Assembly (NCBI RefSeq): GCF_045679555.1
Contig: NC_092087.1
Coordinates: 24,683,367 to 24,747,366 of the forward strand
Direction: 5' to 3'
DNA: 64,000 bases
From: Salvelinus alpinus
Lineage: Eukaryota > Chordata > Actinopteri > Salmoniformes > Salmonidae
A program made the translations under genes and the position numbers. Under the pieces are notes generated by a model, which worked only from the letters and a program-made list of their open reading frames with translations, had not been told where the DNA came from and made no database searches. Position 1 is the stretch's first letter, and the number at the start of each line of letters is the position of its first letter. This document shows positions 41,701 through 54,335 of the stretch, in pieces.

Positions 41701-44190
41701 CAAAACTTGGGTGAACGATGAGTCTTGCCATAGAGATCTGGCATTTACAACATTACAATGATTAGCCCAGGGCGGGAGCTATAGTAATCTCGATTGGCCC
41801 AACGGGGGGCGACATGCTTTGTTTTCATATGACAGGCTGCACACCTTCAAAGGATCCATAACTTTGGCTGAATAAATGTGAACTGGTAAGTCCAGTAAGA
41901 CTGCTCGCTCAGCTTACTGCTCCCAACAATTTCAAAAGGTGACAGCCGTCCTCTTCAGTTACTTTTTAAAGAATTTCATGTAGTTTCTGGGATTATGACA
42001 CCTCTTGTTCTTCCACTAGATTTTGTGGAATCCATGTCTTGCATAATGCAACAGGACCAATGGAGAGTGAGTGGTGAACTACCTTCTTATATCAGAAAGG
42101 CTAATTCAGAACGGAAAACTAGAGGAGCAGAGCTACAGATCGTATGAGTTAGCATGCCAAAGAGTGAGGCAGAATTAGCCTACATCATAATCCCCCAAGC
42201 AGTCATGAAATCCCACAGAATTCCTTCAAAAATTTCCACACAGTGGTTTTCTTATGAGCTTTGTGTCATAACTACCCTACTTTCCTCTTTTGAGTCTTTG
42301 TGAGCATAATCATGTGGATTAACAAACAGTATTTTCAGAGAAGTACTACTCCCTTGTAACCCAACTAAGGATACATCTCATGACTCAAGCCACTTGGCTG
42401 TCCTGTGGCTGTTCATTTCAAAGCTCTAGTGTTACAATAGTGTAGTACTCTGTGTACATGTGATATTAGCAAAGGATATGATATGATATGGTCTTATCCT
42501 TTAACTTCTCAGCAAGCAGTGTATGTATGCACTGCCAATGTACTGCCATAGTGGTACAGAGTGCCCTTGGGTGTAAAAAGTAAAAAATCTGAGGACACTG
42601 CTTTGTTTTCATGCTCATTTTAACATTATTTCATGTCATTACCTGGGTTAGCTAGGTAGTCTAGAACACCTTGTGGCTTTCAGCTCACGACGACTGGTAG
42701 ATGTGACTGAAGTCAGAACTTCTGGTTTCATTAGGCTACATTAAAATAAACTGGTCCATGTTTGTAGACTGGTTTTCCTCCAATACCTTTCTATGTAGGG
42801 TTACTGTCTGAGCTGGTTTAGTTTTAAATCGATTTACATGTCCACACTGTCTGGCTTGGATCTGGTTTCTCTGTGTCTGAAGGAGAGTAGTTTGAGCAGC
42901 CTGAAGTCAAGAGGGGTAAAACAGTTTTGAGTGAAACTCTCCCAGTCTTCCTTCGCACGCACGCACACAGCTTCAGGAAGTAGACTTTGGAATCAACCTG
43001 GCAACCAGTCGAAAAGCAACTATAGACTCAATGCCAGCGGTCAAACAGCTCACAGTAGTACATTGCAAAACACTGTAAAATACCAGCATACACATAGCAA
43101 TTAAATTTGCGCTCTATTGTAGACAGGCAGCCATATACACATACAGTGCTGTAAAAGAGAGCTGTTGTCTCCCCAGAGAGAGTGGAAAACATTTGCAAAT
43201 GCATCTGGGGAGAGAGTGGGCAGAGAAAATAGGAGAAGAGAGGGGAAAGAGGGAGATGGAGGGGAACAGTGGAGAGGGGCAGCATACTATAGGCAGGCTA
43301 GTTGTCATTTGTAAAAATTAAACATGACCAACATGCAGACTATGGACCTCGAGTGGGGAGTCAGAGACATCCACTTGGACAGACCACTGATAGAATAGGT
43401 TTCTGTGTGTTGGAGTCCTCAGTTGTGCTATTTAGATTAGGCTCTCATGTAAATATTACGCTTGTGTGCTGGAATTAAAGGGCCAGAGAAAGCATAAATA
43501 TACAACTGGGATGTCACATTTTAGGTCTGTGTTAATAATATAGTAGCTACATGTGTTATGTCTTTATGGATGACACACAGTAACATGCAGACACAAGGAA
43601 TGCTGAAAGTACACCAATGAAGAAGGAGTAGTTACTGGAACAAGACAGGAAAAAATGAGGGCTGGGTGACATACATTTCCAGTCAAATGTCACCATATAT
43701 ATCACCAAGGAATATGCAAATGAAACAGTTGTGACCTTCAAGGAAGTAATACTTAGTGAAATGAATACTTAGGTGGGATTTTTACTGGAATGTCTAGTTA
43801 TGGTCTAGTTATATGTAACTATATACAGTAAATCCCTATGTAGGGTATATTAACTCTTCAGAGGACATGGTTGAAGGAGGAACATTTCTTGGAACAAGAC
43901 TAGTGTGAGATAAAGCACGATTAGTCATACAGTACATCAAATATTCTCCACCAAGTATATAGGACTCCAGAAGACAAGTGAAACTTCCAGTGAATAGAAC
44001 TGACTGAAAGAAGCGATTAGTTCCCATGTGACCACTTCTTGGTCTCTTTCATAATCTCATTCTACTGCTCCTTTAGTTCATTCTAAAACCAAATTATATA
44101 AACAGCAGCATGAGCAGAGACATAGCCACGATTATGTCTGGCTTTGGCGGTATACCGTCTTTGCAGTATACTGGGGTATTTTGAAATACT
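41701..44190. other. Intergenic, no gene recognised
   Basis: I see no coding signature, RNA gene or confident repeat. The minus-strand frames at 43028-43308 are low-complexity Pro/Leu/Ser peptides and not convincing. Confidence 0.45.
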
Positions 44191-44192
44191 CA

Positions 44193-45770
44193 AGAATTTG
44201 AATTTTTATTAGGATCCCCATTAGCCAACGTCGTAACGTTAGCTGATCTTCCCGGGGTCCAACCCCAATTACAGTTTTTGACAATTGCTTACACCTGATT
44301 TCTGAAACTATGGCTCCTTTTCTCTAGACTCTACCCACAAAACCCCAACACACACACACCCACCTCTTGTTAAACCAAACACTTAATTCAAAACTAATTT
44401 TAACTCTACTCAAAATTGTGCTTTTGCATCAAAACTACATTACAAACCTTCAAATGATTAGCTCTTATACACGCCAACTACACACGGATGTGACAAATGT
44501 AAACCACTACTATCATGTGTCTTTTGCATGTTCAGTATGCAGTGGAGTCCACGGCAGTTTGTCATAGCACTCACATGTACATGTGCACAAATATATACAG
44601 TATTTAAGCATATTCAGTATACATTTACACTATAAACAGAAATGCAAGGGGGGAAAAAATGTAATGTATTTCGTTCTCAAAACATTGTATTTTCATCCAG
44701 ATTTCAGGATGAACAGTAACAGACAAAACAAATATAGTAGAAGATAAACAAATAGGATTGCTTCTATAAAGAAAAAAAACAATTAGGGTGCATCCTGTCT
44801 CCTATTTGGGTCTGGCCACAGCACCTCATCAATATCACAAGCGATGTTCTCTCTGGCTAAACAGCGGGGAAAGTAGCGTCTGGAGTGGCGTATCCAGCCC
44901 TGGCATGGCCAGTCCCCCCTCTTACTCTCACTCCTTTTCCTCTAAATCTCTCTCCAAAATTGGCCTCCATTGTTGTCCAAACCAAGAAAGCCAACCTGAA
45001 GCCTATTTATAGTGCTGAAGCTCTGATTTCTACGTGAAGAAATTAGCTAAAAGTGTTTTCACACGTGAGCACTGGGTGTAGGTAATCGTTAAATGAGTGT
45101 GGCATTTTGAATGGCAGTGTTTTCCAAATGAAACACAAGACCTATTAGTTTTGAATGATGTGTTTAATGTAGAGAACTGTGTTTAGTGTTCTGCACAAAG
45201 TGTGTTCTGCACAAAGTGTGTTTTACAAACTGAGTGTAAAGCAGATCATGTGCTTGCAGTGTTGCAGACTTGGTCTGGAGATTAGTTACATGAGTTAATG
45301 GTTTCACTGAGTGTGCCTCAAGTACCACCTTTAGTGTGTAAGCCATTGAAAAAAAAAAAAAACTGTAATAAGACATTACAATTACAAATGAAGACTTTAC
45401 AAACATTTAACAAGTAGACAATACAAACAATTAAAATACCTGACAGGAAACACATTTAACATTCAGTTGATACTTTCTATTTGCTGCCCAGTCATATGGT
45501 CTTTCACATTAGATGTTCTCTTATTTTTTTCTTTAAGGTGGATTTACTTTTTTTCCTGAGAAATATGGATTGGTAAAGAGTTCGTCAGCTATGGCTCTAT
45601 ATAAAACTTTAGATTTAAGGCGATTTGTCCTTGCTTTGGGTTGTGTTATATGCCCTGAATTTCCCTGTCTGGTTTGATGGTTATGCGTGTTGCTAGTATG
45701 TACCAACTGGCCTGAAAATTCCTTCATTTCTGGGGGGAGGTGTGCTACACCAGGGGTTCCCAAACTTTTG
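44193..45770 (-). mobile_element. LINE 3' part split by a younger DNA element
   Basis: The outer pieces are 44193-44271 (aggatccccattagc, ggggtccaac) and 45366-45770. The minus strand of the right piece encodes a typical reverse transcriptase C-terminal region: HTSNTHNHQTRQGNSGH, then RTNRLKSKVLYRAIAD. The two halves are separated by the TA-flanked insertion at 44272-45365. Confidence 0.6.
44272..45365. mobile_element. TA-flanked 1.1-kb non-autonomous DNA transposon
   Basis: TA at 44270-44271 and 45366-45367. Left end cagtttttgacaattgctta, then cac. Right end read inward: cagtttttttttttttcaat then ggcttacac. The shared caat-gcttacac after a T run is a terminal inverted repeat. The TA target points to the Tc1/mariner superfamily. 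No transposase frame remains. Confidence 0.72.
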
Positions 45771-47510
45771 GGGGCTGGCTCGGGGACCCTTTTTGTGATA
45801 ATTAATTTCTAGTTTATAGCAGATTTACCATCTAAGATGTGCCAAATATGCATTTGGTTTGTTCATTTGCTAGCTACATGTAAGTAGCTAGCTTGCAAGA
45901 GCAAGCTTCTTGGTTACAGCAGAGACAAACGATCCCCTCCTGGTTCAGGATCCCTGCTGCCTAAATGTGTTTTGTGCATGCAGCAAGCTGTGAGTAGCCC
46001 TTTAAAATAGTAGTATAACTTTATGAGCTGGGTTGTCTGCCCTTGCAATTAGCATTTAGCTAGGGTCTGCTATGGGACTTCGCTAGTAATTTGTTAGCAC
46101 TTTTTTTCTCTCACTATAGCAACAAAAACAGTTTGGAATTAAATGACACCCTTTGTGTGCACTTCCAGTAATACTGTATACTCCGGTATGGTACAGCAAC
46201 GACATGAACATCTGGATACCACCAAACCCCTCTGGCTACATCTTCATAAAGATATCTTTAGATAAGGGATATACATGCGTAGAGAGGTAGGCATGCAGCA
46301 GAGAGACGTCATTAGAGAGGGAGGGAGTGGCCTTAGCACTAACCACAGGGCCCTGCCCAAACAGGGCAGGCAGGTTTAGGCCGAGAGCTTCGTTTTGGCT
46401 ACATTATCACTATTATGAGTTGCCCTGCCCTTCTTTCTATGGTAAAGGGACAATGACAATGACAGTGTGTTTGCATCATGTCATCATGGAGAGGTTCACT
46501 GTAATTCAGCATCATTACAGACTCTTGGTTGCTACCTACATAGTATTCATTCCAAAGGTTAGTAAAGTAACCTTTGCCTGCTCACAATCAGTTAAAATCA
46601 CATGATGCACACCAGATTATGTCATCAGTGTCTCTGGATGATGTCATCGGAAACATCTTTTGGATTACAAAACATATGTTGATGTTGGGTTGGTGGCTGG
46701 AGATGATGAATTTGATGTTGAAAAAGAGTGACATTTCCCTTTAAGAGTGGAGGAGATTGAGACAAAAGGAGGTCCATGAGAATACAGATGATCTTTAAAG
46801 GGTTGATAAGGTGAACAGCAGAGGGCATTTAACAATCGGTTCTGATGATAGGGACCAGAGGGCAGATAGACTGGAAACAGACAAGAGAAGATTTCCTCAC
46901 CGATACCACAAAGTGCTTTGGCCATAAAGCCTTATATAATGTTACTGTATAGAATACTCTCACGAGAGGTATAGGCTGTTCAAAACCCCCGGAGCTTCTT
47001 TAAAAACACGCTAGACCAGAACCTACATTTCTGTTTTTATTACATGGATACAAGTGAAAAGTGAGGTGGGCGGAAAGACTATTTTAATTACTCCAACCAA
47101 ATATTTACCCTTGTTTTTCGAATGTTATTACACATATTCTAATTGGATGCTATGGGAGATGGTTCTCGGGATGATGGGTTTGGACAGGTGTGACAGGTGT
47201 TCCTGGTTTTCTAGTCATGCCCTGTGGATGCCGTGCTGGGATTGGTCAGAGAGGAAAACCGGGAACCATCTCTGAAAATGACCCATTCCCACAACACATA
47301 CAGCAAGCTGTTTTTGGACAAATGAGTGGAACCATACAGCTTTGACCATATGGTCTTTGTTACTGTAGACAGATAGAGATATAGAAAAGATGAGAATGAC
47401 TACCAAACACCGTCCCTCTCACACATACTGTACATTGTCTGCCGCTGGGATGGCTCAGGGTCTGTGTCTGTCTGTCCATTAATCAAAGTTCCTTGGTGTG
47501 ATCTCTCTGT
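45771..47510. other. Intergenic, repeat traces
   Basis: The stretch at about 45750-45790 (aggggttcccaaacttttgg) resembles the end of a common hAT-type repeat. Otherwise nothing recognised; the short open frames lack family features. Confidence 0.4.
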
Positions 47511-47512
47511 TC

Positions 47513-47960
47513 AACAGGGGAGGCTCCCCAGAGGAAAGGGAGGACCATCCTCCTCAGTGAATTTCATAAAAACGTTAATTGTAAAACACTTAAAAACTTA
47601 TCTTTTAGATAAAACTATACTAAATATAATCATGTCACCAAATAACTGGTTAACACACACTATTTTGCAAAGAATGTCCACAGTAGCCTCAACAACACTC
47701 TGTGGGGTAGCACCACGGTGTAGCCGGAGGCCAGCTAGCGTCAGTCCTCCTCTGGCTACATTGACTTCAATAAAATAAAAAAATCTAGGAGGCTCATGGT
47801 TCTCACCCCCTTACATAGACGTACACAGTAGTTATGTCAACTTAGAGCTCTATCAGAGCTCTTGCAGCATGAACTGACATGTTGTCCACCCAATCAAAGG
47901 ATCAGAAAATTTATTTTCGTTTGGTAACATACAGCTGATGTGTTGTGCATTGAAGTCCAC
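47513..47960 (+). repeat. Salmonid dispersed repeat, copy 1
   Basis: Opens with aggggaggctccccagagga and contains gaccatcctcctcagtgaat, cacagtagcctcaac, gtgtagc-ggagg-agctag and gcatgaactgacatgttgt. The same blocks occur in the same order and orientation at 53646-54200. Confidence 0.85.
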
Positions 47961-48024
47961 AAGCGAAGGGAAGAGAAGGAATACAACGTGGCTGTTATGA
48001 GAGTGAACTCTGTTTACGCGTGAT

Positions 48025-48290
48025 CAGGGATGTATTCATTCCACTGATTCTGTTGAAAAATGTTTCTCAAACGGAACAAAACAGGGATACACATACCTGA
48101 ATTTGTCCAATAGAAACTCTCGTTTGCAACTGTTGGACTAATGATTACACCCTAGATCATCTAGATGCAGGCAAGAGTGTGCAAGGCGGTATTGAATGTC
48201 ACTGTCACCTCAAATTTGTCTCTTGACCTGTGTGCACCTGTTGTAAACTTTCATTCATAGGCTAGGTTGTAGCAACCTCATGATGTGTAT
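48025..48290 (+). repeat. Dispersed salmonid repeat module, copy 2
   Basis: Contains acctgaatttgtccaataga, gcaactgttggactaatgat and gcaggcaagagtgtgcaagg. It matches part of 7008-7120. Confidence 0.75.
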
Positions 48291-49130
48291 AAGAAAAATT
48301 TGAGTATCATGTAGTAGCCTAAACCTATCACTGGTACATTGAACTGGGTGAATGGAATATAAATGAGAGTCATCCAATATACTGTAATAGAAATAAGGCC
48401 ATGGTCATAAAAAATAAATGTTTTGTCCTCCCTCATCTTAAAACGGCACTGACCGCCACTGCTGTTCAACCAGAGAATATAGATCCGTCTGAATCGGTCT
48501 GGGTTCACAGTGAGTGTGTACAGTATGTGCACAGGTTCCATCAAAAACAAACGCACACTCAACACGGAAATATTACGTAAACCCGGCTGGTGCACAATAT
48601 TGAGAATCAATCTTACACAAACCATTTTCCAGGCAGTGGGATTCCTCTAGCACGATAAATGTGTGAACCCAAGCCAAGCTCAGTTCAGTCCAAACAGCAT
48701 TTTGTCACCGAGTGTAAAAGGCTCTGTGCTTTTGAACAAGTTCGCCTTTCCTAAACCTAGAGGGCCAGAGTGACTGTAACTTGAGATGTGAAAGACAGAA
48801 GAGAGCGAGAAAAACGTATCCAGCCAGAGAACAAGGAGGGCCTATAAAGCAGGGCCAGGCTCAGCCCTAGCAATTAGAGCTAAGCAAACAACCTCCACAG
48901 GACAATAATGAACCTGAATAAGCATCAGTTTCTCTAAAGATTGATCAGATCAGGCCCGAACTGTGCGATGTAGTGGGTTGTAGTTTCCAAAAGGCCAATA
49001 TTCTACATAATTACTATGTTTTCTGTGGTAAACTAACTTCAATGACCATAATCCACCTACTTGGTGTATGGGCACGGAGACAGAGAAGAGTGCACAATCA
49101 AGAGGGATAGACAGCAGTTGCTTTGCGAGG
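48291..49130. other. Intergenic, no gene recognised
   Basis: No coding or repeat signature that I can defend. Confidence 0.4.
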
Positions 49131-49132
49131 TA

Positions 49133-51629
49133 CACTACATCACCAAAAGTAGGTGGACACCTGCTTGTCGAACATCTCATTCCAAAATCATGGGCATTAA
49201 TATGTAGTTGGTCCACCCCTTTGCTGCTATAACAGCCGCCACTCTTCTGGGACGGCTTTCCACTAAATGTTGGAACATTGCTGAATGGACTCAAGTCCCC
49301 GCAGCAACAAGAGCATTAGTGAGGTCGGGAACGGATGTTGGGCGATTAGGCCTGGCTCGCAGTCGGCGTTCCAATTCATCACAAAGGTGTTCGATGGAGT
49401 TGAAGTCAGGGCTCTGTGCAGGCCAGTCAAGTTCTTCCACGTTGATCTTGATAAATAGATTTTTTTTTAAACGTCTTTTTCGAAGAAATATATATATATT
49501 TTTTTAAAGGTATAATTTTAGTGAATGATATCATAAATAGGACTGGTGGAGTTGTCACACATGCAGCTAACACAGACATATGGGAATGTCTGCTCTACCC
49601 AAAATTACAACCAACTAATTGCCGCATTACCACAAAAATGAAAAAGGCAAGTAGAAGGGGAAAAAAAGTAAGGAACTTGTATGTCGGCCCTGTATTAAAG
49701 AACATAAATGGTTAAAGTGTGATAAATAAAAACGTATACCAATTTCATTTAAGGACCAAAAAACTGACAGCTGTGCCATATAAATTGCAAAATAGTTGGG
49801 AAGAGATCTGCGATGTACCCATTTCCATGGCACATGGTTTATGAATTGACACGCAAAACAACGCCGGATTCAAAACTAAACATTTTTCAATTTATATTAC
49901 TATACAAAATTCTTGCAACCAATAGAATGTTATATATATGGGGGATACAATCTTCCCAGCTCTGCAGATTTTGCTGTGAAGAGGCAGAGTTATTAGATCA
50001 TTTATTTTGGTATTGTCCATATGTAGCTCGTTTTTGGTCACAGGTCCAGGAATAGCTGAAGAATTGCAACATTTGCAGAGAACTAACACTGCAGATAGCA
50101 ATACTGGGCGATTTGAAAAGCCATAGTCAAATCAATCAATAATATTATTATTATTTTGGCAAAAACTTTTATTTTTAATTTACAATCTGTAGAATCTATG
50201 AGAATAGAAAGGTTCAGTACTTAAGCATCACAATATATGGCAAAGAGAAATCCAAAATGGATGGTGTTGAGAGTTAGATGGGAGGGGTAGAATGGAGCTG
50301 AAGGATGGGACTAATAACAAGATAACCAATGTAAAACATACAGGGTCTATAAAATGTATATAGGTTCAGAAATTTTGTGAAATAGCGCAGGTACAAATAG
50401 AAATCAAACTGGATGGACATCAGAAATAGAGGAAGGACTAAAAACAAACAAAATATAACTATTGTAAAATAGATTGTGTCTGTAAAATGTGTATAAGATG
50501 TATAAACTGAAGGTAGAAGCCTAAGTGTTATTGTTTATAAGTTTACTCCAATTGGGTGAAGGGTGGTAGGGTTTGCGGGGAATAATAAAGGTATATTCTA
50601 AAAAAAAGTATGTGTATATATATCCCCAAAAAGATATGGGGGATTGGAAATGATGCAGACAATTACATTGATGGACGCAACAATCTGTCCACAATATTAA
50701 GCTGATCCACACCTTACAAAAAAAAAAGAAAAAAAAAAAGGTTCTTCCACACCGATCTCAACAAACCATTTCTGTATGGAGCTCGCTTTGTGCACGGGGG
50801 AATTGTCATGCTGAAACAGGAAAGGGCCTTTTGCCACAAAGTTGGAAACACAGAATTGTCTAGAATGTCATTTTATGCTGTAGTGTTAAGATTTCCCTTC
50901 ACTGGAACTAAAAGGCCTAGCCCAAACCATGAAAAACAGCCCCAGACCATTATTCCTCCTTCGCCAAACTTTAGTTGGCACTATGCATTGGGGCAGGTAG
51001 CGTTCTCCTGGCATCCGCCAAAACCAGATTTGTCTGTTGGACTGCCAGAGGCTAAACATGATTCTTCACTCCAAAGAAAGCGTTTCCACTGAGTCCAATG
51101 GCAGCGAGGATTACACCACTCCAGCTGACGCTTGGCATTGCGCATGGTGATCTTAGGCTTGTGTGCGGCTGCTTGGCCATGGAAACCCATTTCATGAAGC
51201 TTGTGCGGACGTTGCTTCCAGAGGCAGATTGGAACTCGGTAGTGAGTGTTGCAACCGAGTAGACAATTTTTACGCGCTATGTGCTTCAGCAGTCCCGTTC
51301 TGTGAGCTTATGTGGCCTACCACTTTGTGGCTGAGCCGTTGTTGCTCCTAGATGTTTTCACTTCACAATAACAGCATTTACAGTTTACACGGGTAGTACT
51401 AGCAGCGCAGACATTTGACGAACTGACTTGTTGGAAAGGTGGCATCCTATGACGGTGCCACATTGAACATCACTGAGCTCTTCAGTAAGGCCATTCTACT
51501 GTCAATGTTTGTCTATGGAGAGATCATGGCTGTGTGCTCGATTTTATACACCTGTCAGCAACGGGTGTGGCTGAAATAGCCGAATCCATTAATTTGAAGG
51601 GGTGTCCACATACTTTTGTATACATAGTG
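49133..51629 (-). mobile_element. Tc1-like transposon split by an L1 insertion
   Basis: Inverted ends: cactacatcaccaaaagtag then gtggacacc at the left; ggtgtccacatacttttgta then tacatagtgc at the right. After removing the insert at 49441-50740 and one target copy it is about 1.19 kb. Transposase traces run on the minus strand at 50981-51190 (HKPKITMRNAKRQLEWC, then LWSEES where the family has LWSDES), so the first catalytic Asp is changed. Confidence 0.85.
49441..50740 (+). mobile_element. 5'-truncated L1-type LINE with poly(A) tail and exact target duplication
   Basis: Flanked by gttcttccac at 49431-49440 and 50741-50750. It ends in an A-rich tail (50717-50739). The frame at 49813-50055 encodes the ORF2 C-terminal zinc-knuckle region: LYKILATNRMLYIWGI, then CRFCCEEAELLDHLFWYCP. 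About 1.3 kb of a usual 5-6 kb element. Inserted into the Tc1 element, so younger than it. Confidence 0.9.
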
Positions 51630-51804
51630 CATCTCTACCTGAAAATACTTGATCTAAGTGATTGATAGTTGGTATTCAGCAGTCATCAGTGGTGTAGTGG
51701 AGGGTATACGCAGGTATATTCTGATTCCTACTTATTTTTCAGTGCGCATAAAATGAACTAACCTTTTAATCCCCAGGATGCATATCAAAGTAGTGTAGCG
51801 GAGG

Positions 51805-53645
51805 TCTACAAGATGGCGCCGACAGACATGGTCACACTGTTTCTAACTCCTAGCCAACTTTTCAGTATAACATGTTTTTCTGTGTTATTTCTTACATTAT
51901 TTGCTCAGAACGTTTCCTACATTATTACCAAACAGCCGAAAATAACTTTTGGATATTAGATTGAGGGTCAATCACCAGCATTTCCACCAGAAACGTGACT
52001 TTCCTGAACTGGATCCTTTATTTGATTGGATCCTTTATTTAATTAAAACTCCGAGGCAGATCCATTAATCCCGGGGTCTGCTCCAAGACGCCGTCGCCGG
52101 AGAAGAGGAATAAGGAGCGGGCTCCTAGTCAGACTCAGGAGGTGTGCATACCATCCACCCACAGGAGGTTGCAGAAGGGAAGACAGCTCATAATAATGGT
52201 TGGAACGGAGCAAATAGAATGGCAAACAAATGGAAACATGCATTTGATGCATTTCATACCATTCTACAAATTCCGCTCAGCCACCGCTTCAGAGTATATT
52301 ACTAGTCAACTTTCAATCCCTGAACAATAAAGTAGACGAGCTCAGGGCGAGGATCTCCTTCCAGAGAGACATCAGGGACTAACATACTCTGTTTTACGGA
52401 GTCATGGCTCTCTCCAGATATACTTTCCCTGTCCATTCAGGCAGAGGGGTTCTCATTCAATATGCGGAAAGGAAGAAAGAACTCTGCAGGGGGAAAAAAG
52501 GGGGCTGTATGTTTCATGATTAACTACTCATGATGTGATTGTGGTAAGGAACAGGGACTCAAGTACTTTTACAAGATTTCACTGCACCCGCAATAACATC
52601 TGCTAAATATGTGATATTATTTGATTTGTTCTCCCGATCTGGAATACCTCACCATCAAATGCCGACCGCATTACCTCCCAAGATAAAAAAAATTCTGTCA
52701 TCATCACGGCAGTGTTTATCCCCCCACACCCCCCGGGACCATGGCTACACCCTTTTCTGGGACGGCTACAAGGCCCTCCCCCGCCCTACCTGCGGCAAAT
52801 CAGATCACGCCACCATTTTGCTCCTCTCCTCCAATAGGCAGAAACTTAAACAGCAAGTATCTGTGGTAAGAACTGTTCAACGTTGGTCTGGCCAATCGAA
52901 ACAGTGCATTCAGAAAGTATTCAGACGCCTTGACTTTTTCCACGTTAAGCCTTATTCTAAATGTTTTGGTACCCTTCCCCAGATCTGTGCCTAGACACAA
53001 TCCTGTCTCGGAGCTCTACGGACAATTCCTTCGACCTCATGACTTGGTTTTTGCTGTGACATGCCCTGTCAACTGTGGGACCTTATATAGACCGGTGTGT
53101 GACTTTCCAAATCATGTACAATCAATTCAAATGTACCACAGGTGGACTCCAATCAAGTTGCAGAAACATCAAGGATGATCAATGGAAACAGGATGCACCT
53201 GAGCTCAATTTTGAGTCTCATAGCAAAAGGGTCTAAATTCTTATGTAAATAAGGTATGTTTTTTTTATTTTATAAATTTGCTAAAATTATAAAAAACTGT
53301 TTTTGCTTTGTCATTATGGGGTATTGTGTGTTGATTGATGAGGAAACAAATTAATTTAAATCAATTTTAGAATAAGGCTGTAACGTAACAAAATGTGGAA
53401 AAAGGGAAGGGGTCTGAATACTTTCCGAATGCACTGTAGATGCTTCAATATTGTTTTGATCACACAGACTGGGAAATGTTCCGGGTTTCCTCAGAATAGT
53501 ATTCATGTATACACTGACTCGGTGACGGAGTTCATCTGGAAGTGCATAGAGGATGTTGTTCCCATTGTGACAATTAGAACTTATTCAAACCAAAAACTGT
53601 GGATAGATGGCAGCATTGACCAAAAACTGAAAGCACGAACCATCT
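51805..53645 (+). mobile_element. LINE 5' part with endonuclease remnants
   Basis: Begins with an agatggcgccgacagacatg leader typical of fish LINE 5' ends. Later frames carry endonuclease-like pieces: NNKVDELRARISFQRDIRD, then SRQCLSPHTPRDHGYTLFWD..., GKSDHATILLL, and QNSIHVYTDSVTEFIWKC. Several stops and frameshifts. Interrupted at about 52160-52285 by a short salmonid repeat (agctcataataatggttgg) and at 52902-53436 by a miniature Tc1. It ends at 53645 against another repeat. Confidence 0.75.
52902..53436 (-). mobile_element. Miniature Tc1 (internally deleted, 535 bp)
   Basis: Both ends of the 11277-12861 family are present: cagtgcattcagaaagtatt and tactttccgaatgcactg. The middle is gone: the left end runs to ccttattctaaatg and jumps to ttttggtacccttccccaga, which in the full copy lies more than 1 kb further on. 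TA follows on the right; the left flank is AA. Confidence 0.9.
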
Positions 53646-54200
53646 CCAGTGGAGGCTCCTCAGAGGAGGAAGTGGAGGACCATCCTCCTCAGTGAATTTC
53701 TTAAAATAGAAAATGGTAAAACATTGAAAAACTAGACTAAATATATTCACGTCACCAAATAATTGATTAACCTCTTTAAAAAAACACACCGTTTTGCAAT
53801 GAAGGTCTACAGTAGCCTCAACAGTACTCTGTAGGGATAGCACCATGGTGTAGCTGGAGGACAGCTAGCTTCGTCCTCCTCTTGGTGCACTGACTTCAAT
53901 ACAAAACCTAGGAGCCTTCTGGTTCTCACCCCTTTCCATAGAGTTACACAGTAATTATTTTCAACTTCCGGAGGACGTCCTCCAACCCATCAGTGCTCTT
54001 TCAGCATGAACTGACATGTTGTACACCCAATCAACTGATCAGAGAATGAATCTAGTACTGAAAGCATAAGCTACAGCTAGCTAGCTAGAACTGCAGTGCA
54101 TAAAATGTGATGAATAGTTGACTCAAACAGAGCGAAAGACAGTTTTCAACAAATTAGTTTCTTCAAAAATGAAGAAGCAGCAAGAGGGAGAGAATATATT
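53646..54200 (+). repeat. Salmonid dispersed repeat, copy 2
   Basis: Same order of blocks as 47513-47960, starting cagtggaggctcctcagagg, and it continues through cagctagctagctagaactg. The right boundary with the L2 LINE is approximate. Confidence 0.8.
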
Positions 54201-54335
54201 ATATTACCGTTTATATTTTTAGTTTTTCCATCACAACTTTTTTCCCTCATTCAACTTTTTCACTCCGGACGCTTTATCTGGACATGGTTCGTTCGTCAGC
54301 ACTTTCAACAGCCGAAGCTAAGTAGTAACATTAAC

